Source: Alphaproteobacteria bacterium (GTDB lineage: Bacteria > Pseudomonadota > Alphaproteobacteria > ATCC43930 > CGMCC-115725). Taken from it: a stretch of DNA of 64,000 bases. The notes under the pieces are model-generated. The model ran no database searches and was not told the origin of the DNA. It saw nothing but the letters and a program-made list of their open reading frames with translations. The translations under genes were made by a program, and so were the position numbers. Positions 1-8,948 of this stretch are shown here, one piece after another; position 1 is the stretch's first letter; the number at the start of each line of letters is the position of its first letter. The DNA lies in contig JAGWNF010000008.1 of assembly GCA_028871455.1 (NCBI GenBank), positions 48,913-112,912 on the forward strand, given 5' to 3'.

Positions 1-1
1 T

Positions 2-67
2 TTGAAAGGCAAGGCAGCTCCGGCCTTGACGGCGGGGCCGGCGCTGGCGAGCCTGCGGCGCCAATGA
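2..67 (+). CDS. possible 3' end of an upstream gene (partial)
   Basis: One frame is open from the window edge and ends in TGA at 65-67, overlapping the yggS start as ATGA. The last residues read ...TAGPALASLRRQ. The tight overlap suggests an upstream operon partner, but too little sequence is present to name a family, and the frame could be open by chance. Confidence 0.3.
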   Translation: MKGKAAPALTAGPALASLRRQ

Positions 68-741
68 CCGTCACCGCCCTCGCCGCCCGTCTCGCCGCCG
101 TGCGTGCGCGGATCGCCGCCGCCGCGGATCGCGCCGGCCGCGCCGCCGCCGGCGTGACGCTGGTGGCGATCGCCAAGACGCATCCCGCCGCCGCGGTCGA
201 GGCCGCCCTCGCCGCCGGCCAGCGCGTCTTCGGCGAGAACCGCGTGCAGGAGGCGCAGTCGAAATATCCGGCGCTGAAATCGCGCTATCCCGATCTGCGG
301 CTGCACCTCGTCGGACCGCTGCAGACCAATAAGGCGCGCGATGCGGTGCGGCTCTTCGACGTCATCCATACCCTCGACCGGCCGCGTCTGGCCGAGGCGC
401 TGGCGCGCGCCATGGCGCAGGAAGGCCGCCGCCCCGCGCTGCTGATCGAGGTCAATATCGGCGCCGAGCCGCAGAAAGCCGGCGTCACGCCTGACCAGGC
501 CGACGCCTTCGTCGCCGATTGCCGCGCGCGCTGGAACTTGGCGCCCGCCGGCCTGATGTGCATTCCGCCTGTCGGCACCGATCCGGCGCCGCATTTCGCG
601 CTCCTGGCCGCCATCGCCAGGCGCGACGGTCTGGCCGAGCTCAGCATGGGCATGAGCGACGATTTCGAGATCGCCATCGCCCAGGGCGCGACGCTGGTGC
701 GCGTCGGCACGGCGATTTTCGGCCCGCGCGCGGCGCGCTAA
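64..741 (+). CDS. yggS: YggS/PROSC family pyridoxal-phosphate homeostasis protein
   Basis: This is a 225-residue cytosolic PLP-binding protein of the alanine-racemase-fold family that buffers free pyridoxal phosphate and affects amino-acid pools. The PLP lysine is expected to be K38 in VAIAKTHP. The family signatures GENRVQEA (about residue 58) and LSMGMSDDFEIAI (about 198) are both present, and the length is normal for the family. The start is the ATG at 64, probably translationally coupled to an upstream gene. The 3' end overlaps the convergent L,D-transpeptidase gene by four bases. Confidence 0.93.
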   Translation: MTVTALAARLAAVRARIAAAADRAGRAAAGVTLVAIAKTHPAAAVEAALAAGQRVFGENRVQEAQSKYPALKSRYPDLRLHLVGPLQTNKARDAVRLFDVIHTLDRPRLAEALARAMAQEGRRPALLIEVNIGAEPQKAGVTPDQADAFVADCRARWNLAPAGLMCIPPVGTDPAPHFALLAAIARRDGLAELSMGMSDDFEIAIAQGATLVRVGTAIFGPRAAR

Positions 742-1238
742 CGCGCTTCGATCACCACGCGCGAGGTCGCATCGGCCTCGGCCAGCACGCGGCGCAGATC
801 GTCGGCCGCCAGCGCGACGCAACCTTCGGTCGGCGCGTAATCCGGCGCCGCGACATGCAGGAAGATCGCGCTGCCGGCGCCGGCGATCGGCGGATCGTCG
901 TTGTGGCCGAGCACGGCGACGAGATCGTAAAGCCGGTCGGCGCGCCACAGGCGCTCGGCGCGCGCCTTGTAAGGCAGCTTCACCGGCCGGTTATAGGCGG
1001 CATCCGCCGGATCGTCGCACCAGCCGTCGTCTTGGGATATCGCCGCAACCGGCAGCCGCGTCGCCGGCGCGGCGGCGCGGTCGGCGCGATAGAGCACGCG
1101 GCGCAGGACGAAGGCGCCGGCGGGCGTGGCGCCGTCGCCCTCGCGCTTGTCGCGGCGGACGCCGCCGCGGCCGAGCGCGCAGCGCCACCGCACCGCGCCC
1201 CAACGCGCCCAGCCGCCGGCTTCGACGATCAGATCCAT
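738..1238 (-). CDS. YkuD-family L,D-transpeptidase
   Basis: This is a compact peptidoglycan L,D-transpeptidase of the YkuD fold (COG3786-like). Visible motifs are DGATPAGAF near the N-terminus, GHNDDPP, and the catalytic region LHVAAPDY...TEGCVAL with the nucleophile cysteine near the C-terminus. I place the start at the ATG of MDLIVEAGG (1238), preceded by a weak GAGA Shine-Dalgarno. Upstream in-frame ATGs at 1292 and 1307 lie inside a palindromic regulatory site and would add a low-complexity Arg stretch. No signal peptide is obvious, which is common for this short subfamily. It is divergent from the giant PEP-CTERM gene. Confidence 0.85.
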   Translation of the reverse strand: MDLIVEAGGWARWGAVRWRCALGRGGVRRDKREGDGATPAGAFVLRRVLYRADRAAAPATRLPVAAISQDDGWCDDPADAAYNRPVKLPYKARAERLWRADRLYDLVAVLGHNDDPPIAGAGSAIFLHVAAPDYAPTEGCVALAADDLRRVLAEADATSRVVIEAR

Positions 1239-1290
1239 CGGCGTCTCTATAGCCGATCGCCGCCGCCGCCGCGCGCCGGTCCCGCGAATC

Positions 1291-1307
1291 ATGGTTAAAT
1301 TAACCAT
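1291..1307. promoter_or_regulatory. 17-bp palindrome containing two inverted CtrA-type half-sites
   Basis: The sequence ATGGTTAAATTAACCAT is a perfect inverted repeat of 8+1+8. Each arm reads TTAACCAT, the half-site reported for CtrA in several Alphaproteobacteria. A further TTAACCAA lies at 1340-1347 and a TTTAAC at 1318-1323. A GANTC (CcrM) site, GAATC, abuts it at 1286-1290. It lies between the divergent L,D-transpeptidase and PEP-CTERM genes. CtrA binding is inferred. Confidence 0.5.
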
Positions 1308-1609
1308 AAATGCTCGTTTTAACTATACTTTTCGCAGTATTAACCAATACTTTGATTTGCTTTTGCCTCGATCTGAAAATACTTTCACGCTCGAAGAAAA
1401 AGACCGAACAGGTCTGTCGTTCAGGAAGGAAGTTCGAAGCCCGCGGAGCCCGTGTCTCCGCTGGTCCCCTCCCGGCAGCTACGCCTCGCGGCGCTCCGGC
1501 TTCCTTCTCCGATAGCCCTCTCGGTCAACGCGGCGGCTGCGGATCGGCCCTTTCCCCTCCCAGGGGCCATCCGCGGACCGCTCGCCAACAGGGATACGGA
1601 GAGGTTGAC
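1308..1609 (+). promoter_or_regulatory. promoter region and long leader of the PEP-CTERM gene
   Basis: About 300 bases lie between the palindrome and the chosen start at 1610. The first 100 are AT-rich and include a TATACT at 1324-1329 that could serve as a -10 box with a weak upstream -35. The rest (about 1420-1600) is GC-rich. It stays open in the frame of the gene but codes for proline/arginine-rich sequence without homology, so I read it as untranslated leader. I see no riboswitch that I can name. Confidence 0.4.
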
Positions 1610-4600
1610 ATGAAGGGTTCGATCCGGACTTTGGCCAGGCATTCGGCGGCTGCGGTCGCCTTGCTCGCGATGACGAGCGCGGGCGCGCTGGCGCAAACGC
1701 TGCCGAATTCGCCGTCCAACACCGGCACGGCGCAGGAAGGTCCGGGCACGACCTGGGATCAAAACACCAACTACTCCAACACCGGCACGCTCGGCATCGG
1801 CGGCGACCAGTCGAACCCGACGACTGGCACGATCGACAGCGGCGTGACCGTCACCAACGACGGCACCGGCGCCCCCGGCAATCCCGGCGTAATAAACAAC
1901 GAAGCCGGCTCGACCATTACCAACAATGGCACGATCAGCGGCGTCAACAATTCGGTCCTGACCAACAATGGCAGCCTGACCACCCTCGGCGGCGCCGCTG
2001 GCACGGCGACCATCACCAACAACGGCACCGTCACCAACGACCACAGCATAATCGACAATGCCACCGGCCCGGCAGCGGCGGGTGTTTCGAGCGTCATCAC
2101 CAACAACGGTTCGCTCACCAATCAGGACGGCGGTTCTCTTATCAATAACGCCAATAGCAACGCCGGTTTCGGCACGTCGACTTCGGGTCAGGGCGCGGTG
2201 CTGACCAATTCCGCCTCCGGCTCACTGACCAACACCGGCGCCAGCAACTTCCTTAACGAAGCCGCCGCGTTCTTCTCGAATCTCGGCACCTTCATCAACG
2301 AAGCGGCATCAGTCTTCACCAACACCGGCACTAGCACGGTTTGGGACAATGCCAGCGGCGCCACGGCGCTCAACATGGGCACCGGCACGCAGATCCAGAA
2401 CCAGAATGGCGCGGCGATCACCAACGAGGGCCAAATCCTCAACTTGCTCGGCGGGCTGTTCCATAACGATTCGACGTCGAGCGTCACCAACAACGGCTCG
2501 AACGCGGCCATCTTCAACATGACCTCGGGCTCGACCTTGACCAACGACGGTCAGCTCACCAATGAAAACGGCGCCCAGATCTACAACCAGGCGCACGGCA
2601 CGCTAAGCAACACCGGCACGCTCACCAACGAGACCAACGGTCAGGTCTATAACCAGGGCGGCGGCACGCTGAATAACTCGGGCACAATCGACAACAAGTC
2701 GACTGGCCAAATCTACAACCAGGGCGCTTCGGCGCTGAACAACAACAGCGGCACCATCACCAACGAGGCCGGCGCCCAGTTCACCAACCAGGGTGCCTCG
2801 ATCCTCGACAACAACGGCACCGGCAGCATCAGCAACGCCGGCACGTTCACCAACGAGGGTTCGGGCACCAACCTCAACAACAACGGCACCGCGACCCTCA
2901 CCAATAGCGGCACCTACTCCAACAATACCGGCGCCACGATCACCAACAGCTCGACCGCGGCCATCGGTATCCAGAACACCGGCGCCGGCGCCACCTTCAT
3001 GAACCAGAGCGGCGGTCAGATCTCCAACAGCGGCACGCTCCAGAATGACAGCGGCGCCCAGTTCACCAACGAGGATTCCGGCACCAAGATCACCAACACT
3101 GGTACGATCATTAATGCCTATACCGGCACGAACGCGACCTTCAGCAATCGCAATGGCGCAGAAATCGATAATAACGGCAGCGGCGCGATCCAGAACAACG
3201 CGACTTTTGTGAACGACGCCTCGACTGTCGTGAACAACAGCATTTCTTCACTTGGTATAACAAATGCTGGCGCCACTGCGTCGTTCTCGAATCAGAACGG
3301 CGCCACTCTCACCAATGCATCCGGCTCGAACATCCACAATGCTAACGGCGCGACCTTCACCAACAAGCTCGGCGCCCTGCTCGACAATTTCGGTAGCTTC
3401 CTCAACCAGACCGGCGCCACGTTGTCGAACCTGGTCACGGCGACCCTGACCAACGAGTCGGGCGCGACGCTGACCAACACAGGCAGTGGCACGAACCTCA
3501 ACAACGCCGGCACGTTGAACAACCAGAACGGCGGCGCGATCAACAACCAGAACAGCGCGACCATGACGGTCCAGTCCGGCGGCACCGTCACCAACGACGG
3601 CACCGGCCTCGCCTCGACCACAATCACCAACGACAACGCGACCTTCACGGCGGACTCGGGCTCGACGGTCAACAACACCGGCTCGCACGCCTCGTTCACC
3701 AACCAGAACGGCGCCGTCGCCAATCTCGGCGGCACGTTCAACAACACCGCCGGCGCGACCTATACGAACGATCCGTCCTCGACCACCGTCAGCGGCGCGT
3801 TCGACAACAACGCCTCGACCGTGACCAACACGGGCGCGGGCTCGACCTTTGACGTCACGAACACCGGCTCGTTCACCAACGAGGCCGCCGCGACACTCAC
3901 CAACCAGAACCAGGCGAGCTTCACCAACGAAGGCACGATCACGAACGAGACCGGCTCGACGGTCCAGAACCTCGCCGACAACACCGGCGCGACCACGGTG
4001 ACGACCACGTTCAATAACGACGGCGGCACGATCAACAACACCGCGTCGATCCTGAACAGCGGCAACGTGACCGGCGCGAGCGCCTCGGCTAAGGCGCTGT
4101 TCGAGAATACCGCCGGCACGATCAACAACAATTCGGGCGGCACCATCACCAACGATGGCACCGGCAGCCTCGGCCTCGCCGAGCTCGACAATTCGGCCGC
4201 GCTCAACAACGCGTCGGGCGCTTCGATCGACAACAAGGGCGCCAACGCGACCTTCCAGAACCTGTCGGGCGGCGTCGTCACCAACAACGGCTCCGTCACC
4301 AACGAGCAGGGCGCGGCGCTCAAAAACGTCGGCGGCGCGGCGGGCGCGGAATTCACCACGACCGGCACGGGCACCCTTCTCAACGAGACGGGCGGCACCA
4401 TCACCAATGACGGCACCGGCGCCGGTAACGCCCACTTCAACGCGATCAGCGGCGGCACCATCACCAACGCGTCGGGCGCTTCGATCGTCAACGAGGGCGC
4501 CAACGCGAACTTCCACGTCCACAACGGCGGCACGCTGACCAATAACGGGTCGTTCCTCAACAAGCTGGCCGGCATCTTCACCACCTTCACCGGCGGCCTG

Positions 4601-6730
4601 ACGACCAATAACGGCACCATGAACAACCAGACCGGCGGCAACGTGACGGTGCAGTCGGGCGCCGTGTTGAACGGCGCGGGCACCTATACCCAGACCGGCT
4701 CGACCAGCAACACCACGGTCGACGGCACCTGGACCCAGGGCCTGACCGACATCGAGGACGGCAACCTCAACGGCTCCGGCACGGTCAACGGCCCGCTCTA
4801 CAACAACACGCCGCACGGCACCGGCCCCGGCGTCACCGGCACCGGCGGCGGCATCACCCTCACCGGCCCGGTCACCGGCACCGGCAACTACGCGGGCACG
4901 GTTACCTTCACCGGCAGCTTGTCGCCCGGCAACTCCGGCTCGTTCCTGGTCAACCCGAACAATCCGGACGTGACCTCGGGCACCTTCCTGCCCAATCCGC
5001 TGCCGAACTTCCCGCTCGGCACCGGCTCGGCGGCACTGATCACCAGCACCGGCACGATGAACTTCGCGTCCTCCAACACGCTCTATCTCGACGTGGCGGG
5101 CGCGAACCGCGGCACGCTCTATGACGCGATCGACACCGTGAACGCCAATCTCGGCGGCACGCTCACCCTCGTTCCGACCATTCCGGGCGCGGTCGCCGGC
5201 AGCTACGACTTCATCCACTCGGGCTCGAACGGCATCGCCGGCGACTTCTCGATCGCCCAGATGCTGAACCTCGGCAACGGCAGCGACCTCTATCTCTCAG
5301 GCCACACCGTCACGTCGTCCGACTACGCCGCGACCCTCGCCAATTTCGGCAATGGCGTACAGAACACCTTCAGCCAGCTCGGCGGCAACGGCGCCGATGC
5401 CAGCTCCGGTACCGCCGGCACCGGCACCTCGGTCGTGCCGTCGCTCACCACCGCGAGCTCCGGCCTGACCTATGCCATCGGCGGCAACGGCGGCAACGGC
5501 ACCGGCACGGCCAACGGCGGCATCGGCGGCGACGCCAGCGCCACCAACGTCGCGACGGCAGGCAATTCCTACGCTATCGCCACCGGCGGCAACGGCGGCA
5601 CCTCGGCCACCGGCACGCCCGGCACCGGCGGCAACGCCACGGCCTCGGCCACCGCGACCAACAGCGACGCGGTCAATCCGACGCTCGCCACCGCGACCGC
5701 CACCGGCGGCCAGGGCGGCAGCTCGACCGCGGCCGGCGGCACCGCCTCGGCCACGGCTTCGGCCACCAACCCGACCGGTCCGGCCGGCGGCACCGCCAAC
5801 GCCACGGCCTATCGCAACACTGCTGCCGCGACGGCGACTGGCAACGGCGTCAGCGGCGGCCTGACCAACACGCTGGTCGACGGCCAGGGCAATACCCTGT
5901 TCAGCATCACCGGCGTCGGCTCGAGCGCCAATGCCACGACCTACGCCTCCAACACCTCGTCCACCACGCCGATCGTCACGGCGGGCGGCACGGCGACTAT
6001 CGGCAGCACCGCGACCTCGTTCAGCCAGACCACCTATGGCCTGGACGTCTCAAGCACGGCGCCGATCTCGCCGTTCAGCCAGGCGAACCCGATCCCGGAC
6101 AACAGCTATACGCTCGGCAACCTGAACCCGACCGGGCTGACCTCGAGCTTCTATGCGGCCAATCCGGCGGCGAGCACGGCCTTCAATAACGCGGGCAGCT
6201 CGGTCATCGCTTCCGGCCTGCTGGGTGTCGGCGCGACAAGCTCGATCTCGACCCCGCACACCTACACGTCGTCGCTCACCTTCACCGACACGGGCGCGAA
6301 CGCGGCGGGCCGGGACGTGATCGTCAGCCTCCTGAACAACGGCAGCACGGGCTATTCGGGCGGCACCTTCGGCACGCTCGAGTTCTACCTGACCGAGTCC
6401 GGCGTGGCGGGCAAGCTGCACGACCAGGTCTTCACGGATCTGGCCTCGGCTCTTGTCGCGCTCGACAACGTCAACTACGACCTCGGCACGGTCTCCGGCA
6501 GCGGCCTGTTCGACGTGACGGCGAACCTGGTGTTCGACACCTCGTCGTTCAGCGGCTTCCAGACCAGCCTGCTGTTCGGTTACGCCGGCACCAGCTCGGT
6601 CCCCGAGCCGGCGAGCTGGCTGCTCTTCGGCAGCGGCCTCCTCGGCCTCGGCTTCATGGAGATGCAGCGCCGGCGCAAGCAGGCCAAGACGGCGAACGAC
6701 GCCGCGGGCCGCACCGGCGCGGCAGCGTAA
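1610..6730 (+). CDS. giant Asn/Thr-repeat PEP-CTERM surface protein
   Basis: This is a 1706-residue exported protein. Start: ATG at 1610 after GGAGAGG, opening a Sec signal peptide (MKGSIRTLARHSAAAVALLA...ALAQ). Residues about 75-1020 are a degenerate short repeat of the type TNNGTxTNxxGAxxxN, likely a beta-solenoid. Around 1100-1240 follow autotransporter-like motifs (GSLSPGNSGSF, then a globular stretch). Residues about 1290-1410 are Gly/Ala/Thr-rich with repeated GGNGG and TATATG. The C-terminus has VPEPAS (about 1664), a hydrophobic helix and RRRK, the PEP-CTERM exosortase-sorting signal, followed by an unusual 16-residue tail. Predicted role: extracellular matrix or adhesin. No exosortase gene is in the window. 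It ends at a strong terminator. Confidence 0.88.
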   Translation: MKGSIRTLARHSAAAVALLAMTSAGALAQTLPNSPSNTGTAQEGPGTTWDQNTNYSNTGTLGIGGDQSNPTTGTIDSGVTVTNDGTGAPGNPGVINNEAGSTITNNGTISGVNNSVLTNNGSLTTLGGAAGTATITNNGTVTNDHSIIDNATGPAAAGVSSVITNNGSLTNQDGGSLINNANSNAGFGTSTSGQGAVLTNSASGSLTNTGASNFLNEAAAFFSNLGTFINEAASVFTNTGTSTVWDNASGATALNMGTGTQIQNQNGAAITNEGQILNLLGGLFHNDSTSSVTNNGSNAAIFNMTSGSTLTNDGQLTNENGAQIYNQAHGTLSNTGTLTNETNGQVYNQGGGTLNNSGTIDNKSTGQIYNQGASALNNNSGTITNEAGAQFTNQGASILDNNGTGSISNAGTFTNEGSGTNLNNNGTATLTNSGTYSNNTGATITNSSTAAIGIQNTGAGATFMNQSGGQISNSGTLQNDSGAQFTNEDSGTKITNTGTIINAYTGTNATFSNRNGAEIDNNGSGAIQNNATFVNDASTVVNNSISSLGITNAGATASFSNQNGATLTNASGSNIHNANGATFTNKLGALLDNFGSFLNQTGATLSNLVTATLTNESGATLTNTGSGTNLNNAGTLNNQNGGAINNQNSATMTVQSGGTVTNDGTGLASTTITNDNATFTADSGSTVNNTGSHASFTNQNGAVANLGGTFNNTAGATYTNDPSSTTVSGAFDNNASTVTNTGAGSTFDVTNTGSFTNEAAATLTNQNQASFTNEGTITNETGSTVQNLADNTGATTVTTTFNNDGGTINNTASILNSGNVTGASASAKALFENTAGTINNNSGGTITNDGTGSLGLAELDNSAALNNASGASIDNKGANATFQNLSGGVVTNNGSVTNEQGAALKNVGGAAGAEFTTTGTGTLLNETGGTITNDGTGAGNAHFNAISGGTITNASGASIVNEGANANFHVHNGGTLTNNGSFLNKLAGIFTTFTGGLTTNNGTMNNQTGGNVTVQSGAVLNGAGTYTQTGSTSNTTVDGTWTQGLTDIEDGNLNGSGTVNGPLYNNTPHGTGPGVTGTGGGITLTGPVTGTGNYAGTVTFTGSLSPGNSGSFLVNPNNPDVTSGTFLPNPLPNFPLGTGSAALITSTGTMNFASSNTLYLDVAGANRGTLYDAIDTVNANLGGTLTLVPTIPGAVAGSYDFIHSGSNGIAGDFSIAQMLNLGNGSDLYLSGHTVTSSDYAATLANFGNGVQNTFSQLGGNGADASSGTAGTGTSVVPSLTTASSGLTYAIGGNGGNGTGTANGGIGGDASATNVATAGNSYAIATGGNGGTSATGTPGTGGNATASATATNSDAVNPTLATATATGGQGGSSTAAGGTASATASATNPTGPAGGTANATAYRNTAAATATGNGVSGGLTNTLVDGQGNTLFSITGVGSSANATTYASNTSSTTPIVTAGGTATIGSTATSFSQTTYGLDVSSTAPISPFSQANPIPDNSYTLGNLNPTGLTSSFYAANPAASTAFNNAGSSVIASGLLGVGATSSISTPHTYTSSLTFTDTGANAAGRDVIVSLLNNGSTGYSGGTFGTLEFYLTESGVAGKLHDQVFTDLASALVALDNVNYDLGTVSGSGLFDVTANLVFDTSSFSGFQTSLLFGYAGTSSVPEPASWLLFGSGLLGLGFMEMQRRRKQAKTANDAAGRTGAAA
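1840..4670 (+). repeat. in-gene degenerate repeat coding for TNNG/NNxG motifs
   Basis: About 2.8 kb of codons for ACCAACAAC/GGC-type units recur with irregular spacing and encode Asn, Thr, Gly and Ser almost exclusively. Units such as FTNE, ITNNG and LNNAG recur dozens of times. The reading frame is intact throughout, so this is a protein repeat and not a DNA satellite. Slippage or recombination between units could change its length. Confidence 0.8.
5478..5850 (+). repeat. Gly/Ala/Thr-rich in-gene repeat
   Basis: This second low-complexity block of the same gene encodes runs like GGNGGNGTG, ATGGNGG and ATASATN. The composition resembles Gly-rich surface proteins and differs sharply from the Asn-rich block before it. 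Confidence 0.6.
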
Positions 6731-6756
6731 TCACCCGAAGGACGGTTGAACTCCGG

Positions 6757-6783
6757 GGCCGCCGCAAGGCGGCCTCTTTTTTT
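6757..6783 (+). terminator. intrinsic terminator after the PEP-CTERM gene
   Basis: A 7-bp GC stem (GGCCGCC / GGCGGCC) closes a GCAA tetraloop and is followed by TCTTTTTTT. The tract overlaps the stop codon of the convergent M23 gene. Confidence 0.9.
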
Positions 6784-7729
6784 ACCGGCTGGCGGTGGTG
6801 ATCGCCTTGACCAGCTCGATGCGGCCGGCAGCGAGGAACTTCGCGGGATTGAGCGGCCGGCCATCGATCCGCACTTCGTAATGCAGGTGCGGGCCGGTGC
6901 TGCGGCCGGTGTTGCCGACCAGGCCGATGCGCTCATGCCGCACCACACGGTCGCCGGCGCGGACCAGGATCCGCGACAGATGCCCGTAGCGCGTGTGGAT
7001 GCCGTTGCCGTGATCGATCTCGACCATGCGGCCGTAGCCGCCGTCCCAGCCGGCGAAGTCAACGACGCCGGGCGCGGTAGCGTGGACCGGCGTGCCGATA
7101 TTGGCCTCGAGGTCGATGCCGGTGTGGAATTCGCGCTCGCCGTCGAACGGATCGCGGCGGACGCCGAAGTGGCTCGAGACTTCGTAATGAACCAGCGGCG
7201 CGGCGAACGGCATGTGCGCGATCAGCTGCTCCAGCCGCGCCAGCCGCGCGGGATCGAGCGCGGCCTCGCGCATCGCCGCCACCGGCACGAACGGGCCGCC
7301 TTCGTCGGCCACCCGGCGGTGGTGCGGTTCGGCGTGATGCAGCAGGGTCTCGAGATTGATGCCGGCGGCGCGCAGCTGCGCCAGGCCGACGCTCTCGCGT
7401 GCCAGCAACAGCGGGCCGAAGAGCGTGGCGTGACTCGCCGGCTTGGCAACAGCGGGCGATGATGCGTCAGCCGTCGCGTCGGCGGTGACCGGCACCGGCG
7501 GTGGCGCCTTGGCGAGGGCCGCGGGCGTGGTTTCAGCCGCCTTGACAGGCGTCGCGGCCTTTGCCGACAGCTCGGTCTTGGCGGCGGTGACCATTGTCGC
7601 GGTCGCCGCCGGATGCACGATCGCGCGCAGCGCCAATACGCCGATGCTCAGATGCAGGCCGGCGACCAGCACGACAGTCAGCGTAATCGGACGGAAAATC
7701 GTCCGGACCGATGCGAAGAACGAGCTCAC
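6782..7729 (-). CDS. M23 family (LytM) metallopeptidase, membrane-anchored
   Basis: This is a 315-residue peptidoglycan endopeptidase or amidase activator. The N-terminus has a membrane segment (ITLTVVLVAGLHLSIGVLAL), followed by an Ala/Pro-rich linker. The C-terminal LytM domain carries the zinc motifs HTGID (about 201-205) and HLHYEV (about 280), plus GYGRMVEIDHGNGIHTRYGHLS between them. Both zinc motifs are intact, so it is probably enzymatically active rather than a degenerate activator. It is convergent with the PEP-CTERM gene and shares its terminator. Confidence 0.9.
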   Translation of the reverse strand: MSSFFASVRTIFRPITLTVVLVAGLHLSIGVLALRAIVHPAATATMVTAAKTELSAKAATPVKAAETTPAALAKAPPPVPVTADATADASSPAVAKPASHATLFGPLLLARESVGLAQLRAAGINLETLLHHAEPHHRRVADEGGPFVPVAAMREAALDPARLARLEQLIAHMPFAAPLVHYEVSSHFGVRRDPFDGEREFHTGIDLEANIGTPVHATAPGVVDFAGWDGGYGRMVEIDHGNGIHTRYGHLSRILVRAGDRVVRHERIGLVGNTGRSTGPHLHYEVRIDGRPLNPAKFLAAGRIELVKAITTASR

Positions 7730-7798
7730 GCGTATCTGATTTCCCCGGGCCCCATGTCGGCCCGAGACTCAGGATACGCAGCCGGCGTTAAAGCCGGC

Positions 7799-8626
7799 TT
7801 AACCCTCCGGCTTCGCGTGCGCCGTCAGGCCGCGCTTCTGCAGGATGGCCCAGGAATCCTCGACGGTGTCGGCGAACTCGAACAGCGCGAGCTCTTCCCG
7901 GCCGATGGTTTCGGCCTCGACCAGCGCGTCGAAATTAACCACACGCCGCCAGTAGGCGCGGTCGAACAGCACGATCGGCACCGCCGGCGTCTTCTTGGTC
8001 TGCACCAGGGTCAGGATCTCGAACAACTCGTCGAAGGTGCCGAAACCGCCGGGAAACACCACCAGCGCGTTGGCGCGCATCGCCAGGTGCATCTTGCGCA
8101 TGCCGAAATAGTGGAACTGGAAGGTAAGCTCGGGCGTGGTATAGGGGTTGGGTTCCTGCTCGTGCGGCAGCGCGATGTTGAAGCCGATCGACGGCGCGCC
8201 GATCTCGTGGGCGCCGCGGTTGGCGGCCTCCATGATGCCGGGTCCGCCGCCGGTCGCGATGACGTTGTCGCGCCAGCGGTGATGCGGCGCGAAGGCGCCG
8301 CCCTGCTCGGAGACGATACGGCCGAATTCGCGCGCCGCCTGATAGAGCGCGACGCGCTCGTCGATGCGCCGGCGCTCGGCCTCGCCCTTCGCGGCGCGGC
8401 GTAGCGCCTCGGCCTGCTCCGGCGACGGCGTGCGCGCGCTGCCGAAGACCACCACGGTCGAACGAATGCCCCAGTCGCGCAGCAGCAGCTCGGCCTTGGC
8501 GTATTCGATGGCGACCCGCAGGTCGCGCATCTCATCGCGGTTCGTCAGGAAGGCGCTGTCGAGCGCCGGCAGGATATAGCTCGACGAGCTCTTCTGTGCG
8601 GCGTCGTCAGGTGGTGAATCGACCAT
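7799..8626 (-). CDS. LOG family (lysine-decarboxylase-like) protein
   Basis: This Rossmann-fold protein of the LOG/TIGR00730 group has the phosphate-binding signatures GGGPGIMEAANRG (about residue 128) and PGGFGTFDELFE (about 194). Family members hydrolyse nucleotide 5'-monophosphates, and some make cytokinins. Bacterial relatives with an N-terminal extension like this one are often annotated only as TIGR00730 proteins. The start MVDSPPDD at 8626 follows GGGAGA. An upstream in-frame ATG at 8683 lacks a good ribosome site. Confidence 0.85.
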   Translation of the reverse strand: MVDSPPDDAAQKSSSSYILPALDSAFLTNRDEMRDLRVAIEYAKAELLLRDWGIRSTVVVFGSARTPSPEQAEALRRAAKGEAERRRIDERVALYQAAREFGRIVSEQGGAFAPHHRWRDNVIATGGGPGIMEAANRGAHEIGAPSIGFNIALPHEQEPNPYTTPELTFQFHYFGMRKMHLAMRANALVVFPGGFGTFDELFEILTLVQTKKTPAVPIVLFDRAYWRRVVNFDALVEAETIGREELALFEFADTVEDSWAILQKRGLTAHAKPEG

Positions 8627-8720
8627 GGGCGGTCTCCCGGCGCGCACGGAACCAGATCGTCGCCGGAGTGTAAAGGCCGGCACCGTCGGTGCCGGCCCAC
8701 GATCGGTGATGGGATGAAAC

Positions 8721-8795
8721 TGGAGCGGGCGAAGGGATTCGAACCCTCGACCCCAACCTTGGCAAGGTTGTGCTCTACCCCTGAGCTACGCCCGC
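8721..8795 (-). tRNA. tRNA-Gly(GCC)
   Basis: On the minus strand the sequence folds as a complete tRNA: a GCGGGCG acceptor arm, a D-arm with AGCTCAGGGGTAGAGC, an anticodon loop CTTGGCAAG giving GCC, a T-loop GGTTCGAATCC, and a genomically encoded CCA. No integrase or attachment-site duplication is visible next to it. Confidence 0.97.
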
Positions 8796-8948
8796 GCTCC
8801 GAAGGCGGCGATCATGCAAAACCCGGACGGGCAATGCAAGCCGCGGCCGCCGGCGATCCTGCCATCGGATGGCTAACGCCGGCCTAAGAGCCAAGGTCCT
8901 TGCCATTCGGGTGGCGGGCGGCCATCTATCTGGGCGGAAAGGAACCCC

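Noticed and set aside
1840..4670. Repetitive sequence considered as a CRISPR array
   Set aside because: Unit length and spacing are irregular, units are degenerate at the codon level and the frame is open throughout. It encodes a protein repeat.
3248..5218. 656-codon open frame on the minus strand
   Set aside because: It is antisense to the repeat region of the PEP-CTERM gene. Its Arg/Val/Gly-rich product is the mirror of GGC/AAC/ACC codons and has no homology or ribosome site.
7781..7804. GCCGGC-GTTAAA-GCCGGC hairpin as terminator downstream of the LOG gene
   Set aside because: No T-tract follows on either strand. The repeat is short and GCCGGC is self-complementary, common in this GC-rich genome.
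8721..8795. tRNA-Gly as an integration site for a genomic island
   Set aside because: There is no integrase gene and no repeat of the tRNA 3' end nearby. Flanking genes are ordinary chromosomal genes.
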